The notes below the pieces were generated by a model that searched no databases, was not told where the DNA came from, and saw only the letters and a program-made list of their open reading frames with translations. 51,200 nt of DNA from Desulfobacterales bacterium (GTDB taxonomy: Bacteria > Desulfobacterota > UBA8473), in the NCBI GenBank assembly GCA_016209225.1, contig JACQWO010000071.1, forward strand, positions 1 to 51,200, read 5' to 3'. A program made the translations under genes and the position numbers. Positions 1 through 8,947 of the stretch are shown piece after piece (within the stretch, counting starts at the first letter, position 1; each line of letters begins with the position of its first letter).

Positions 1-2
1 AT

Positions 3-110
3 GCTATTTATGTTGTCAAAGAACGTTTTTCGAAGGCTTGGGGCCAACTGAGAAAAATTTTCACCCTATTTGACCGTCGTTATGGGCATCCGCTCATAAT
101 GACTGCATAA
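3..110 (+). CDS. 3' end of an unidentified protein (truncated by window edge)
   Basis: An open frame enters from the left edge and ends with TAA at 108-110, leaving 35 residues that finish in RRYGHPLIMTA. The tail is basic and aromatic (YVVKERFSKAW near the start). I do not recognise the family. A transposase C-terminus is conceivable because a repeat-element end follows directly at 120-144, but this is only a guess. Confidence 0.35.
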   Translation, partial: AIYVVKERFSKAWGQLRKIFTLFDRRYGHPLIMTA

Positions 111-456
111 GGGATGCCTGACTTTTTACGAGTCCATCAAAGTTGCTACTCTATATCTCATGAATCATTATTTTTTTCAAGAAGTAATTACTAGGACAGG
201 TCTGGCGAAACATGGTGTCCCAAATGTTCTTCATAATGGAGATAAGTTTGACATAATAAGCGCTAATAACCCATTTAAGAGACTCGCAGCCTTTCAGGTT
301 TTCTGCTGCCTTACAAAAACAATTTGACAAGGATATGTCGTCCAGGTATTATGATGGATAATCTTGGGCCAGTAAGTAAGCAGTATTTATGCAGAGTACA
401 GTTAACGACATTCTCTGCCACTCGCAAAAATCCTAAAAAAGTCATCGATAAATGTT
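111..456. other. intergenic region with a repeat-element end
   Basis: No convincing gene is seen. Positions 120-144 (GACTTTTTACGAGTCCATCA and following bases) closely match the right end of the MITE-like repeat at 27613-27637, so this is probably a solo end or relic of that family. The rest is AT-rich with no recognisable RNA or promoter. Confidence 0.5.
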
Positions 457-2232
457 ATGAGAAATAAGATTATTGTCACCAATATACTCTGTTCTATTCT
501 AATAGTCCTCATCCTGATATCCCATGTTTTCGCAGATGTTGGTGAAAGGGAGTATCAAGAAGCTTATCAGACATTCAAATCCCTCGAGGTTTCAAAGGCG
601 AAGAGAATGTCCAGGACCAACTGGATCTATTGCGCCGGAAAATTCGAAAATATCTATAAAAAATATCCAAAGGCTTCAAGGACTGATGATGCCGTGTACA
701 TGGCGGGAAAGGTCTATCAATCTCTATACCGCTATTCAAATAAAGAATCTGATCTTAATAAAGCAATCCAATTGTACCAGAGGATGATCGAAAGTTATCC
801 GGAAAGTAAACTGGCAGACGATGCCCAGTTCAGGATTGCTGAGATTTATGAGAAATACAAGGATGATAAATCAAAGGCATATATTGAATACTCTAACGTT
901 ATCTCTAACTTTCCAAAGGGGAACGTAACGCGAAAGGCAGGACTAAGCCTGGATAGGCTCAAACAGTTCAAACCAACCACTATATCTAAAAGATCGTCTC
1001 TGTCTAAAGGTGAGGGTGCAATAAAAAACACTAAAAAAGAGGTGAAAATAACATCGTCTCCGTCCAAAAGTGAGGATATAATAAAAAACACTAAAAAAGA
1101 AGACGACATCAGATTGCCCCTGTTTAAAGGCGAGGGCACTGGACTTGTTACCGGGATTAAACATTGGTCCAATCCTAACTACACCAGGGTTGTTATTAGT
1201 TTAGACAAAAAGGTTCCCTACGAAAACCATCTTTTGAGGCGAGACCCTTCAATCCAGAAGCCTAAACGTTTGTATATCGACCTCTTTAATACCAGGACCA
1301 GCCCGGAATTAAATCAGCAAATTCTCATTCAAGACGGCCTTTTAAAGATGGCTCGAGCAGGACAGTATACGAAGGACTGTGTACGCGTGGTACTGGATAT
1401 AGAGAGTATTAAAAGCTATAAGATACTTCCCCTAGAGGACCCCTTTCGAATAGTCATTGATGTAATAGGCCAAGGCGCCACATCCAAAGAGGGGCATCTG
1501 ATGCCAGGGGATAGTAAATCACTGTCTTTAAGCCGACAACTGGGCCTTGGTATTGGTAAGATCGTTATCGATCCGGGGCATGGAGGGCATGATCCAGGTG
1601 CAATCGGACCTTCAGGGCTTAGAGAGAAGGATGTGGTTTTAGAGATCGCCAGGAAACTGGAAGGTATAATCAAGGGAAAATTGGGTTGTGAAGTGGTCTT
1701 AACCAGGAAAGATGATAGATTCATTCCCCTGGAGGAGAGGACTGCTATTGCTAACACCCAGAAAGCAGATCTATTTGTATCCATTCATGCCAATGCAAGC
1801 CCCAATAAAGATGCCCATGGTATTGAGACCTACTTTTTGAACTTTTCAGCGGACGAAGAGGCCATGAAGGTAGCAGCCAGAGAAAACGCTACATCCACCA
1901 AGAAGATGAGCGATCTTAGGGCCATCTTACGGGACCTTATGTTGAACTCAAAGATCAATGAATCCAGTGTACTGGCTGGACATATTCAGAAGTCTTTAAC
2001 AGGGAAACTCAAAGCTGAATATTCAGATATTAGAGACAATGGGGTTAAGCAGGCTCCTTTCTACGTACTTATCGGCGCTGAAATGCCAAGTATCCTGGTG
2101 GAGGTTTCCTTTATCAGTAATAAAATAGAAGAAGAAAGGCTTAAAGATAGTGAGTACCTTGAGAGACTGGCCTCTTCTATATTCACAGGGATCAGAGGAT
2201 ATATTGACGGGATAAAGGTTGCCGCATACTGA
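457..2232 (+). CDS. N-acetylmuramoyl-L-alanine amidase (AmiC type) with TPR and AMIN domains
   Basis: Periplasmic amidase that cleaves the bond between MurNAc and the stem peptide during cell separation. A Sec signal peptide covers about residues 1-26. TPR-like helices follow (about 30-170, with YPKASRTDDAVYMAGKVY and YPESKLADDAQFRIAEIY), then an AMIN domain (about 215-335) and a C-terminal Amidase_3 domain (about 367-585). Zinc and catalytic residues are visible in DPGHGGHDPGA, the Glu of REKDVVLE, SIHANA and VEVSFISN. The linker at about 175-215 holds three imperfect repeats (SSLSKGEG, SSPSKSED, LPLFKGEG). The N-terminal TPR part is unusual for AmiC and may serve protein contacts. No strong ribosome-binding site precedes the ATG. 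It lies directly upstream of the tol operon, which fits a shared envelope-constriction role. Confidence 0.9.
   Translation: MRNKIIVTNILCSILIVLILISHVFADVGEREYQEAYQTFKSLEVSKAKRMSRTNWIYCAGKFENIYKKYPKASRTDDAVYMAGKVYQSLYRYSNKESDLNKAIQLYQRMIESYPESKLADDAQFRIAEIYEKYKDDKSKAYIEYSNVISNFPKGNVTRKAGLSLDRLKQFKPTTISKRSSLSKGEGAIKNTKKEVKITSSPSKSEDIIKNTKKEDDIRLPLFKGEGTGLVTGIKHWSNPNYTRVVISLDKKVPYENHLLRRDPSIQKPKRLYIDLFNTRTSPELNQQILIQDGLLKMARAGQYTKDCVRVVLDIESIKSYKILPLEDPFRIVIDVIGQGATSKEGHLMPGDSKSLSLSRQLGLGIGKIVIDPGHGGHDPGAIGPSGLREKDVVLEIARKLEGIIKGKLGCEVVLTRKDDRFIPLEERTAIANTQKADLFVSIHANASPNKDAHGIETYFLNFSADEEAMKVAARENATSTKKMSDLRAILRDLMLNSKINESSVLAGHIQKSLTGKLKAEYSDIRDNGVKQAPFYVLIGAEMPSILVEVSFISNKIEEERLKDSEYLERLASSIFTGIRGYIDGIKVAAY
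1000..1140 (+). repeat. in-frame repeat in the amidase linker
   Basis: Three imperfect tandem units of about 60 bases each contain (C/G)TAAAGG(T/C)GAGG-like words, separated by the motif AATAAAAAACACTAAAAAAG, which appears twice. The encoded linker is low in complexity. The words resemble the intergenic CTAAAGGGGAG motif near 18552. Confidence 0.6.
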
Positions 2233-2255
2233 TTTGCTCTGCCGGGAAAAGTCCA

Positions 2256-2284
2256 TTGACATAGGACGATAAATTAAATAGGAT
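2256..2284 (+). promoter_or_regulatory. candidate sigma-70 promoter for the tol operon
   Basis: TTGACA at 2256-2261 and TAGGAT at 2279-2284 are separated by exactly 17 bases and lie about 30 bases upstream of the tolQ start. The -35 box is consensus; the -10 box is weak. Confidence 0.4.
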
Positions 2285-2314
2285 TAATGTATATTCAATA
2301 ACTAGGAGAAATGG

Positions 2315-3085
2315 GTGAATAACATAGCAGCATTACTCAGTTATATTGTCCCTGGATATTTAGACAGGGCTTTAAAAGGAGGAGTAGGTGACATAGTTCT
2401 CAATGCTGGTCCCATGGTCCAGTTTGTTTTAATAATTTTATTATCCTTTTCTATAGTGTCCTGGGCTATAATCTTTTCAAAATTCAGATTGTTACGCCGC
2501 GCAGATCGAGAATCTAAAAAGTTTCTAGAGTTTTTTTGGAAGAGCAAAAAACTCCCCATCATATTTGGAGAATCAAAGAAGATTAAGGGCAGTCCAATAG
2601 CAGAAGTATTTCGAGCTGGGTATGTTGAATTGAGTAAACTGAATAAGGTTAAATCCGATTCAGTAGTGAGAGGAAACCCCGATGATGTTGCCTCAATAAG
2701 TACGGAACTGGGGGGGATAGACAATGTCAGCAGGGCATTGAACCAGGCAGTAACCTCTGAAACAAACAAGTTAGAAAGGGCGCTTCCGTTTTTAGCGACC
2801 ACTGGGAATACCTCTCCCTTCATAGGGCTCTTTGGAACGGTGTGGGGTATAATGGATGCGTTTAGAGGTATAGGGATTAAGGGGTCCGCCAGTTTAGCCG
2901 TTGTTGCACCAGGGATATCCGAGGCATTAATAGCCACAGCTGCAGGGTTAGCCGCTGCTATACCTGCCGTTGTGGCATACAATTATTATCTAAACAAAAT
3001 CAGGATATTGACCTCGGATATGGAAAATTTTTCTTCGGAATTTCTCAATATAATAGAGAGGCATCTCTTTAAAAAAGCAGATTAA
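2315..3085 (+). CDS. tolQ: TolQ proton-channel protein (MotA/TolQ/ExbB family)
   Basis: Inner-membrane subunit of the Tol-Pal motor that uses the proton gradient to energise TolA during outer-membrane constriction. Three membrane segments are visible: about residues 33-55 (VQFVLIILLSFSIVSWAIIF), about 155-180 (containing GNTSPFIGLFGTVWGIMDAF) and about 200-225 (ALIATAAGLAAAIPAVVAYN), the last two being the family signature. The start is GTG, chosen because AGGAG at 2304-2308 is correctly spaced; the nearby ATG at 2311 runs into a stop after three codons. The 256-residue length is slightly above the usual 230. It is followed 25 bases later by tolR. Confidence 0.95.
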   Translation: MNNIAALLSYIVPGYLDRALKGGVGDIVLNAGPMVQFVLIILLSFSIVSWAIIFSKFRLLRRADRESKKFLEFFWKSKKLPIIFGESKKIKGSPIAEVFRAGYVELSKLNKVKSDSVVRGNPDDVASISTELGGIDNVSRALNQAVTSETNKLERALPFLATTGNTSPFIGLFGTVWGIMDAFRGIGIKGSASLAVVAPGISEALIATAAGLAAAIPAVVAYNYYLNKIRILTSDMENFSSEFLNIIERHLFKKAD

Positions 3086-3110
3086 ATACCTTTCTATAGA
3101 GTGAAGGCCT

Positions 3111-3524
3111 ATGAGTCCTCAAACAAACGATAGACGATTCTTATCTGAAATAAACGTAACACCTTTGGTTGACGTGATGTTAGTTCTTTTGATAATTTTT
3201 ATGGTTACTGCTCCAATGTTACAACAGGGTATCGATGTGAACCTCCCTAAAGTTGCTGCGAAAGATATCCCTGCTAAAGAGGAAAAAGTAGTTTTGACCA
3301 TTACCAAAAACGGGGAGATATCTATAAACGAACACCCTGTTGAATTGTCCGGACTAAAAGAAAATTTAGAAAAGATATATGAAACCAGAATCAGTAAAGA
3401 GATATTTCTAAGGGCTGACGAAACGGTACCTTATGGGTTTGTCGTGAAGGCTATGTCTGAAATTAAGGAGGCGGGAATTGAAAAATTGGGTATGATTACC
3501 AAACCTCTAGAAGAGGAGAGATGA
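3111..3524 (+). CDS. tolR: TolR (ExbD/TolR family)
   Basis: Single-span inner-membrane partner of TolQ. The N-terminal helix INVTPLVDVMLVLLIIFMVT carries the conserved proton-carrying Asp, followed by the family motif GIDVNLPK. The C-terminal periplasmic domain (about residues 60-135) has the expected FLRADETVPYG segment. The 137-residue length is typical. The stop overlaps the tolA start (ATGA at 3521-3524), so the two are translationally coupled. Confidence 0.95.
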   Translation: MSPQTNDRRFLSEINVTPLVDVMLVLLIIFMVTAPMLQQGIDVNLPKVAAKDIPAKEEKVVLTITKNGEISINEHPVELSGLKENLEKIYETRISKEIFLRADETVPYGFVVKAMSEIKEAGIEKLGMITKPLEEER

Positions 3525-4369
3525 GTTTTTTGAACAGCAAAACTCTCAGTAATGGTGCATCTTCAATAGAATTGGAGAAGATGATCATACCATCAATTCT
3601 TCTCCACCTAGCCATTATAGCCCTTGTGATTGTCGCTCCAATCTTATACATTAAGAGAGCCGCTTCTCCCCAAATATATATGGTTAGTTTGGTTTCTGCC
3701 CCCTCAGAAAAGCCCTTGGGATTAGGGGAACAACAGACGGACAAAGAGGTTCAGAAAATTGAACCTATTAAGAAGATTACGCCTACACCCATCAGCAAGA
3801 TAGCCAAAGAGGTCACTATTGCGCCTCTCAAAAAGAGGGTTATAGTAGAAAGTGGCTTTGCCAAAAAGGTCTCCCCTGATGAAATAAAAGATAGGGAATC
3901 AAGCAAGAAGATAGAAGAGGCTATAAGCAGGATAAAAAGGGAGGATAGAGACCCCAACAGGAAGATAGAGGAGGCTATAAGCAAGATAAAAAGGGAGTCC
4001 TCTGAACAAGGAAATATGACGGCTGAAACTAATGCCCCAAAAGGAGAAGGGGGCGTTATAGCTTCAGGAATAAAGGGTCTGCGATTTAAAATCTATTACA
4101 CTATAATCTGGGGCAAAATAAAGGAGGGTTGGGTACTTCCGGAAGGCCTTATAAAAAATAAAGAGGGGCTAGAGGCTGTTATATCTTTTAAGATTCTAAG
4201 AGACGGGGAAATAAAGGATATTAGATTTGAAAAATATTCAGGAAATTCTTATTTTGATAAATCTGTATTAAGGGCTGTAGAAAAGGCCAATCCTCTTCCA
4301 TCCTTACCCGTAGAACACAAAGGGGATTACCTCGATATAGGGGTTAGGTTCCATTCATCTGAGTTGTAG
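3521..4369 (+). CDS. tolA: TolA/TonB-like energy transducer
   Basis: Links the TolQR motor to Pal/TolB across the periplasm. One N-terminal membrane anchor (about residues 24-46) is followed by a Lys/Glu/Ile-rich helical rod with two near-identical units (KIEEAISRIKRE and KIEEAISKIKRE at about 128-160), then a TonB/TolA C-terminal fold (about 190-280, with LEAVISFKILRDGEIKDIRFEKYSGN). At 282 residues the rod is short compared with E. coli TolA. Position between tolR and tolB supports tolA over tonB. A degenerate copy of the GGCTAAAGC repeat begins right after the stop codon. Confidence 0.88.
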   Translation: MSFLNSKTLSNGASSIELEKMIIPSILLHLAIIALVIVAPILYIKRAASPQIYMVSLVSAPSEKPLGLGEQQTDKEVQKIEPIKKITPTPISKIAKEVTIAPLKKRVIVESGFAKKVSPDEIKDRESSKKIEEAISRIKREDRDPNRKIEEAISKIKRESSEQGNMTAETNAPKGEGGVIASGIKGLRFKIYYTIIWGKIKEGWVLPEGLIKNKEGLEAVISFKILRDGEIKDIRFEKYSGNSYFDKSVLRAVEKANPLPSLPVEHKGDYLDIGVRFHSSEL

Positions 4370-4370
4370 T

Positions 4371-4430
4371 CAACTGCTGCTGGCTAAAGCTAAGGGCTTG
4401 AGGGTTCAAGGATGCAAGGGATCAAGGAAG
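4371..4430 (+). repeat. GGCTAAAGC-type 3'-end repeat, degenerate copy
   Basis: The stretch TCAACTGCTGCTGGCTAAAG followed by GGGCTTGAGGGTTCAAGGAT starts within two bases of the tolA stop. It matches the copies at 18430 and 19135 but has lost most of its stem. The tandem words GGTTCAAG/GGATCAAG that follow supply the tolB ribosome-binding site (AAGGAAG at 4424-4430). Confidence 0.6.
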
Positions 4431-4439
4431 ATTTTTTTA

Positions 4440-5756
4440 ATGAAAAAAACAGGTTATATTTTTATTATATTTATATGTTTACTTTTCTTTAGTCCTGCCC
4501 TTTCTCATACTAAGACATACATTGATATAGATTCTCCTTCATTTAGAAGATTCCCGATAGCTATAACCTATTTCAAGAATCTTGGAGGTAAAGACAATAA
4601 GGGGGATATGTCAAAAGAGATATTTGAAGTATTGACTCAAGATCTGGAAGTTTCTGGACTTTTTACTATTATGGATACTTCCCTCTTCATAGAATCTCCT
4701 GTAAACTCTGAATCCGGCAATGATAATAAAATCAATTTTGGAGATTGGTCTATAATTGGCGTTGAAGCCCTGGTGAAAGGCAGCTTTCGTTTTGATAATG
4801 GCAATCTGGAGATAGAGGCTAAACTGTATGACGTATTCCATGGCCGGTTTCTTGTGGGTAAGAGGTATGTAGGCGAGAGACAAGACCTCAGGAAGATGAT
4901 ACACAGGTTTTGCAATGAGATTTTACTGAGTTTTACCGGTGAAAAAGGGGTCTTTGATACAAAGATAGCCTTTGTTTCAGATGAATCGGGGTATAAAGAA
5001 ATTTATGTTATTGACTTTGATGGGCATAACATGATAAAGATTACCAATCATAAATCTATTGCCCTTTCACCCGCATGGTCGCCTGATGGTAAAATGATTG
5101 CTTTTACGTCATACAAAAATGGGAATCCTGATCTCTATGTTAAAGACATTATTGTCAATAAAGAGGATAGAATTTCCCATTACGAAGGCTTGAATATAGC
5201 CCCTGCCTGGTTCCCGGATGGGAGAAAACTGGCAGTAACCTTGAGCTTAGAGGGAAACCCTGAAATATACGTGCTTGATAAAGATGGAAAGAGGCTCAAA
5301 CGCCTGACAAATGATTGGGGGATAGATGTTTCTCCAACCTGGTCCCCGGATGGGAAAGAAATCGCCTTTGTCTCCGACCGATCAGGAAATCCAGATATTT
5401 ACGTTATGAATTCTCAAGGGGAAGATGTGAAGAGGCTCACCTTCCAGACGAAATACAGTGCTTCTCCAAAATGGTCTCCAAAAGGAGACAAAATTGCATT
5501 TTCTTCTTTGGCAGAGGGACACTTTGATATATATACAATGAATCCCGATGGAACGGATGTTAGAAGACTTACATCAAACTCAGGGGATAATGAATACCCA
5601 TCATGGTCTCCTAATGGGAGATTTTTAACCTTTACCTCTGCCAGAGGGGGAAATAAAAGGATATATATAATGAGAGCTGATGGAAGCGGGCAAAGGCAGA
5701 TTGGGGCATTCAAGGGCAACCAATTGAATCCATGCTGGTCACCTAGACTCCAGTGA
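4440..5756 (+). CDS. tolB: TolB periplasmic beta-propeller protein
   Basis: Periplasmic partner of Pal and TolA. After a signal peptide (KKTGYIFIIFICLLFFSPAL) comes the TolB N-terminal domain (to about residue 125) and a propeller made of PD40 repeats, visible as SPAWSPDGKMIAFTS, SPTWSPDGKEIAFVS, SPKWSPKGDKIAFSS and YPSWSPNGRFLTFTS. I choose the ATG at 4440: AAGGAAG at 4424-4430 is nine bases upstream and the protein then opens with a normal signal peptide. The frame stays open to a TTG at 4398, but those 14 codons are read from the upstream repeat. The protein is 438 residues, normal for TolB. Confidence 0.95.
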   Translation: MKKTGYIFIIFICLLFFSPALSHTKTYIDIDSPSFRRFPIAITYFKNLGGKDNKGDMSKEIFEVLTQDLEVSGLFTIMDTSLFIESPVNSESGNDNKINFGDWSIIGVEALVKGSFRFDNGNLEIEAKLYDVFHGRFLVGKRYVGERQDLRKMIHRFCNEILLSFTGEKGVFDTKIAFVSDESGYKEIYVIDFDGHNMIKITNHKSIALSPAWSPDGKMIAFTSYKNGNPDLYVKDIIVNKEDRISHYEGLNIAPAWFPDGRKLAVTLSLEGNPEIYVLDKDGKRLKRLTNDWGIDVSPTWSPDGKEIAFVSDRSGNPDIYVMNSQGEDVKRLTFQTKYSASPKWSPKGDKIAFSSLAEGHFDIYTMNPDGTDVRRLTSNSGDNEYPSWSPNGRFLTFTSARGGNKRIYIMRADGSGQRQIGAFKGNQLNPCWSPRLQ

Positions 5757-5810
5757 GTGATATAGTATAGATAGACTGAAGACTGAAGGCTTTTAGGGGT
5801 AAATCGCAAA

Positions 5811-5888
5811 TACTCAGGAAGATAGATTGAAGGCGGAAGGTTTTTCGAGATGTTTATAAACTTCAGCCTAAACACCTGAGCAGTTACT
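5811..5888. repeat. intergenic element with CCTGAG(C/T)AGTTAC end
   Basis: The left end TACTCAGG (5811-5818) and right end CCTGAGCAGTTACT (5875-5888) are imperfect inverted repeats of the family best seen at 12662-12753. The interior and left flank contain the ACTGAAGACTGAAGGC and CTTCAGCCT words shared with 19758-19834 and 47107-47140. Confidence 0.6.
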
Positions 5889-5916
5889 TTAATTTAACAA
5901 AAGGAGGTAATGAAAA

Positions 5917-6591
5917 ATGGTTAAAAGGTTGTCGGTTTATTTGTTGGTTTTTGGTTTAATAGTTTCCTTTTCCTTGTTTTTAAATGCCTGCTCAAAAAAG
6001 GCTCTAAGAGAAGGGATTGAGAAGAAAGAAGAAGCAGCCAAGGCCGAGGAAAAAGTAAAGGAAGAGTTAAAGGGAGAACCAAAGGAAGAAACAAAGGTTT
6101 CCCAGCCTCTGAAATCAGAGGAGACCGATAAGGCAGCAACAGAGGCGCAACTGAGAGAAGAAGAGCTTAAGAAACAGAGAGAAAGAGAAGAGGCTGCCAG
6201 GAAAGAAGAGGCTGCTATTAAAGAAGATGCTGCCAAGAGAGAAGCAGCAGTTAGAGAAGAATTTGAGAATACGGATATTCACTTCGATTTTGACAAATTC
6301 TCCCTCACCAATCAAGCAAGAGAGATATTGGCGAAGAAGGTTTCCTGGCTTCAGGGTCATACTGATTTAAAAATCAAGATTGAGGGGCACTGTGATGAAC
6401 GGGGGTCCAATGAGTATAACATGGCTTTGGGGGAGAGAAGATCAAACAGTGCTATGCAGTACCTGGTTACTGCTGGGGTTGAGGCTGCCAGGGTTTCCAC
6501 TATAAGTTATGGCGAGGAGAAACCCTTAGATCCAGGACACGATGAGGATGCATGGGCAAAGAATAGAAGGGCGCACTTTAAAATAGAGTAA
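5917..6591 (+). CDS. pal: Pal, peptidoglycan-associated lipoprotein
   Basis: Outer-membrane lipoprotein that anchors the envelope to peptidoglycan. The signal peptide ends in lipobox LNAC with the modified Cys at residue 25. A long Glu/Lys/Ala-rich coiled-coil (about 28-115) leads to an OmpA-like domain with the peptidoglycan-binding signature IEGHCDERGSNEYNMALGER. The final block KNRRAHFKIE is typical of the family. A strong AAGGAGG precedes the ATG. At 224 residues it is longer than E. coli Pal (173) because of the charged spacer. Confidence 0.96.
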   Translation: MVKRLSVYLLVFGLIVSFSLFLNACSKKALREGIEKKEEAAKAEEKVKEELKGEPKEETKVSQPLKSEETDKAATEAQLREEELKKQREREEAARKEEAAIKEDAAKREAAVREEFENTDIHFDFDKFSLTNQAREILAKKVSWLQGHTDLKIKIEGHCDERGSNEYNMALGERRSNSAMQYLVTAGVEAARVSTISYGEEKPLDPGHDEDAWAKNRRAHFKIE

Positions 6592-6600
6592 CAGTTCACG

Positions 6601-6735
6601 GTTCTCAGTTTAAAGTTCACGGTTTAATTACAACAGCAGGCATTACAACAGCAAGCTTAAGCTTGCTGTTATTATATAAAGCTTGAAGCATTTTTGCCAA
6701 CTGTTAACTGCAAACCGTAAACTAGTGAACGGATA
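6601..6735. repeat. intergenic nested inverted repeat with AACAGC palindrome
   Basis: A perfect 24-base palindrome sits at 6647-6670 (half-site AACAGCAAGCTT); the identical palindrome is at 23905-23928. It is nested in a wider imperfect inverted repeat of GTTCACGGTT-like words (about 6595-6635) against TTAACTGCAAACCGTAAACT (6703-6722). The palindrome is followed by ATTATATAA, so it could also act as the pal terminator. Confidence 0.65.
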
Positions 6736-6821
6736 CAAAATAGTTTCAGATTAAACTTTAGTGATGCCCTTTTAAGGCTTCCATTCCCCGGAGGGCTTGG
6801 TTCATTTGTCAGGAGAATGTC

Positions 6822-7838
6822 TTGGTTAGCAATGCCTGTAAATCCCTGTTATTTCCATTATGGAGGCCGATTTTACTTTTGATTTCGGTATCCCTTATAT
6901 TTTTTTTGAATGGGTGCGCTTCTAAGAAGGATATTGTTAGCCTTCAATACGACTTAAACAGCTTAAACGCGCAGATCACTGGTTTAAGAAAGGATATAAA
7001 AAAGGATACTGAGCAGTCTCTTGACCTGCTGAAGAAAAATGAGGAAAAAATACGCGGAATTGAGGATAGAATTGCGGGGTTCAAAGGTAATATTAAGGAC
7101 ATTGAGGATAGAATTGCAGGGCTCGAAGGTAATATTAAGGAATCTATAAGTCCTGTGAGGAAGAATCAGGCTGATGCAAGCGCAAGGCTGGATAACTTAC
7201 AGGTTCAGATTCGATCTTTGGGAGGAAAGATTGAAGAATACGGTTATCTTTTAGATAAACAAAACAGAGAAAATACCTCTTTAAAAAAGGGGTATGAATC
7301 TGAAACAAAGACCATTGAAGCAAAATTGTCTGGATTGGAGAAGCGTCTCCTTTTTCTGGAGGGATTTTTGGTCTCTGAAAGCGCCCCTTCTACTGAAGAA
7401 ACTCCCTCTAAGGAGGGAACTTCCAAACAGAGTGAGGAGAAAGAGGCAACCGAAACCAAGAGGCCAGCCAGTGAGGAGTTGTACCAGAAGGCGTACAATG
7501 ACTTTAAGAAAGGGGATATAAATACCGCTAGAACAGGGTTTCGAAAATATCTAAGGGTATTTCCCAATGACAACTATTCGGATAATGCCCAATACTGGAT
7601 TGCGGAATCCTTCTTTATAGAAAAAAAGTACAGAGAGGCTATACTGGAATTTGAAGAGGTTTTAAGGAAATATCCCAAGGGCAACAAGGCCCCCAGTGCC
7701 CTATTAAAACAGGGTTTGGCCTTTTATAGATTGGGGGACAAAAACAGTGCCATGCTGTTATTCCAAAAGGTCATCAAGGATCATCCAGGCTCTAATGAGG
7801 CTAAGATAGCCAAGAAAGAGTTGGAGAAATTGGATTAA
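6822..7838 (+). CDS. cpoB: CpoB/YbgF, cell-division coordinator with TPR domain
   Basis: Last gene of the Tol block; CpoB coordinates peptidoglycan synthesis with outer-membrane constriction. The TTG start is chosen from AGGAG at 6811-6815; no in-frame ATG is near. The N-terminus looks like a lipoprotein signal (LIFFLNGCAS, lipobox LNGC), which differs from soluble E. coli CpoB. A coiled-coil follows (about 40-175, with the repeated unit IEDRIAG), then a linker and three TPR units (about 215-338; ELYQKAYNDFKKGD, SDNAQYWIAESFF, APSALLKQGLAFYRLGD). Confidence 0.9.
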   Translation: MVSNACKSLLFPLWRPILLLISVSLIFFLNGCASKKDIVSLQYDLNSLNAQITGLRKDIKKDTEQSLDLLKKNEEKIRGIEDRIAGFKGNIKDIEDRIAGLEGNIKESISPVRKNQADASARLDNLQVQIRSLGGKIEEYGYLLDKQNRENTSLKKGYESETKTIEAKLSGLEKRLLFLEGFLVSESAPSTEETPSKEGTSKQSEEKEATETKRPASEELYQKAYNDFKKGDINTARTGFRKYLRVFPNDNYSDNAQYWIAESFFIEKKYREAILEFEEVLRKYPKGNKAPSALLKQGLAFYRLGDKNSAMLLFQKVIKDHPGSNEAKIAKKELEKLD

Positions 7839-7870
7839 GGAGGTTCAGCGGTCAGCTGAATGCTTCCTGA

Positions 7871-8947
7871 TTATCTTACATTCAACAACATAAAGATTCC
7901 AACCATCAAGAAGATAAAATTGGATATCCATGCAGAAACTATGGGTGGTAGAGTGCCATTGTGTCCTAAAGAAAGAGCAATTGACAGTATAACCCAATAA
8001 CCAAAGCTTATTATTATGCTAATCCCAATCCCGCTAATGATTCCTCTCTCCCTTCCTGTTCTTAGGGCAAAGGGTATCCCAAAAAGCGGCATTATAATGC
8101 CCGCAAAAGGGAAAGCCAGCTTTGCATGCATGTCAACCAGATATTTTGTAGCATCGTAGCCTTCGGCTTTAATCTTTTTAATATAGCCTTTAAGTTCACT
8201 GTAACTCATCTCATCGGCACTCTTTTCTACAATCTTGAAGTCGTCAGGAGTCTCTGAGATAGGAATTATTTTTTCATGCCACCTTTCCATTCCGACTTCT
8301 CCTCCATTCTCAAAGTTTCTGGAACAAATGTCATAGAAATACCATTTCTTATTAATCCATCTAGCTGTATTTGCGTCTATACGCCTAATCAGATTGAAAT
8401 CTTTATCAAAATAGTAGATGGTTATACCTTGGAGGGTGTTTTTTTTGGGATCGAATATGTTGATATTGTAGATGGAGCTGTTACTTCTGTACAGAATCCT
8501 GTTTTGTTTAAAAGAACCACGCGGATTCTTTTTTTCTAATCCTGTCCTTTCAATATATTTGATCCTCTGGTTTGTATAGGGTAAAATAGACTCATTGCCT
8601 ACCAGAGAACCAATACTGACCAGTATGGATATCCCTATGACAGGAACAATAATCCTATATATGCTTACCCCGCTTGTCATAATAGCTGTAATCTCGCTGT
8701 TTTTAGACAGTATCCCTAAGGTTATGACAGAGGAAAGCAGAGTGGCAACAGGGGCGACCTGAACCATTATAAGGGGAATCTTAAACATGAAATATTCAAT
8801 AGTTGTAGAGAGAGGGACCCCTTGCCTAATAAAGTCATTTATATTCTCAAGAACGTCAACTATAAGATAAATGACAACGAAAGCGCTCATGCTCAAAAAA
8901 AATATCTTTAAAAATTCTCTACCGATATATCTGTTTAAGATGCTCAA
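7871..8947 (-). CDS. LptG/LptF-family lipopolysaccharide export permease
   Basis: YjgP/YjgQ-type inner-membrane subunit of the Lpt ABC machine that extracts lipopolysaccharide. It opens with SILNRYIGREFLKIFFLSM, has membrane helices near the N-terminus and at the C-terminus (FPFAGIIMPLFGIPFAL and three more), and a beta-jellyroll periplasmic part between. The frame is open up to 9073, but I place the start at the TTG 8947 because GGGAG is seven bases upstream and the protein then has 358 residues, the normal family length. No second permease (LptF/G partner) is adjacent. It is convergent with cpoB, 32 bases apart. Confidence 0.85.
   Translation of the reverse strand: MSILNRYIGREFLKIFFLSMSAFVVIYLIVDVLENINDFIRQGVPLSTTIEYFMFKIPLIMVQVAPVATLLSSVITLGILSKNSEITAIMTSGVSIYRIIVPVIGISILVSIGSLVGNESILPYTNQRIKYIERTGLEKKNPRGSFKQNRILYRSNSSIYNINIFDPKKNTLQGITIYYFDKDFNLIRRIDANTARWINKKWYFYDICSRNFENGGEVGMERWHEKIIPISETPDDFKIVEKSADEMSYSELKGYIKKIKAEGYDATKYLVDMHAKLAFPFAGIIMPLFGIPFALRTGRERGIISGIGISIIISFGYWVILSIALSLGHNGTLPPIVSAWISNFIFLMVGIFMLLNVR

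Noticed and set aside
3-144. Transposase end next to a repeat terminus
   Set aside because: The 35-residue tail matches no transposase I can name and only one repeat end is visible, so an insertion sequence is not claimed.
4398-4439. N-terminal extension of TolB from TTG 4398
   Set aside because: The 14 codons are translated repeat DNA and would spoil the signal peptide; ATG 4440 has a good ribosome-binding site.
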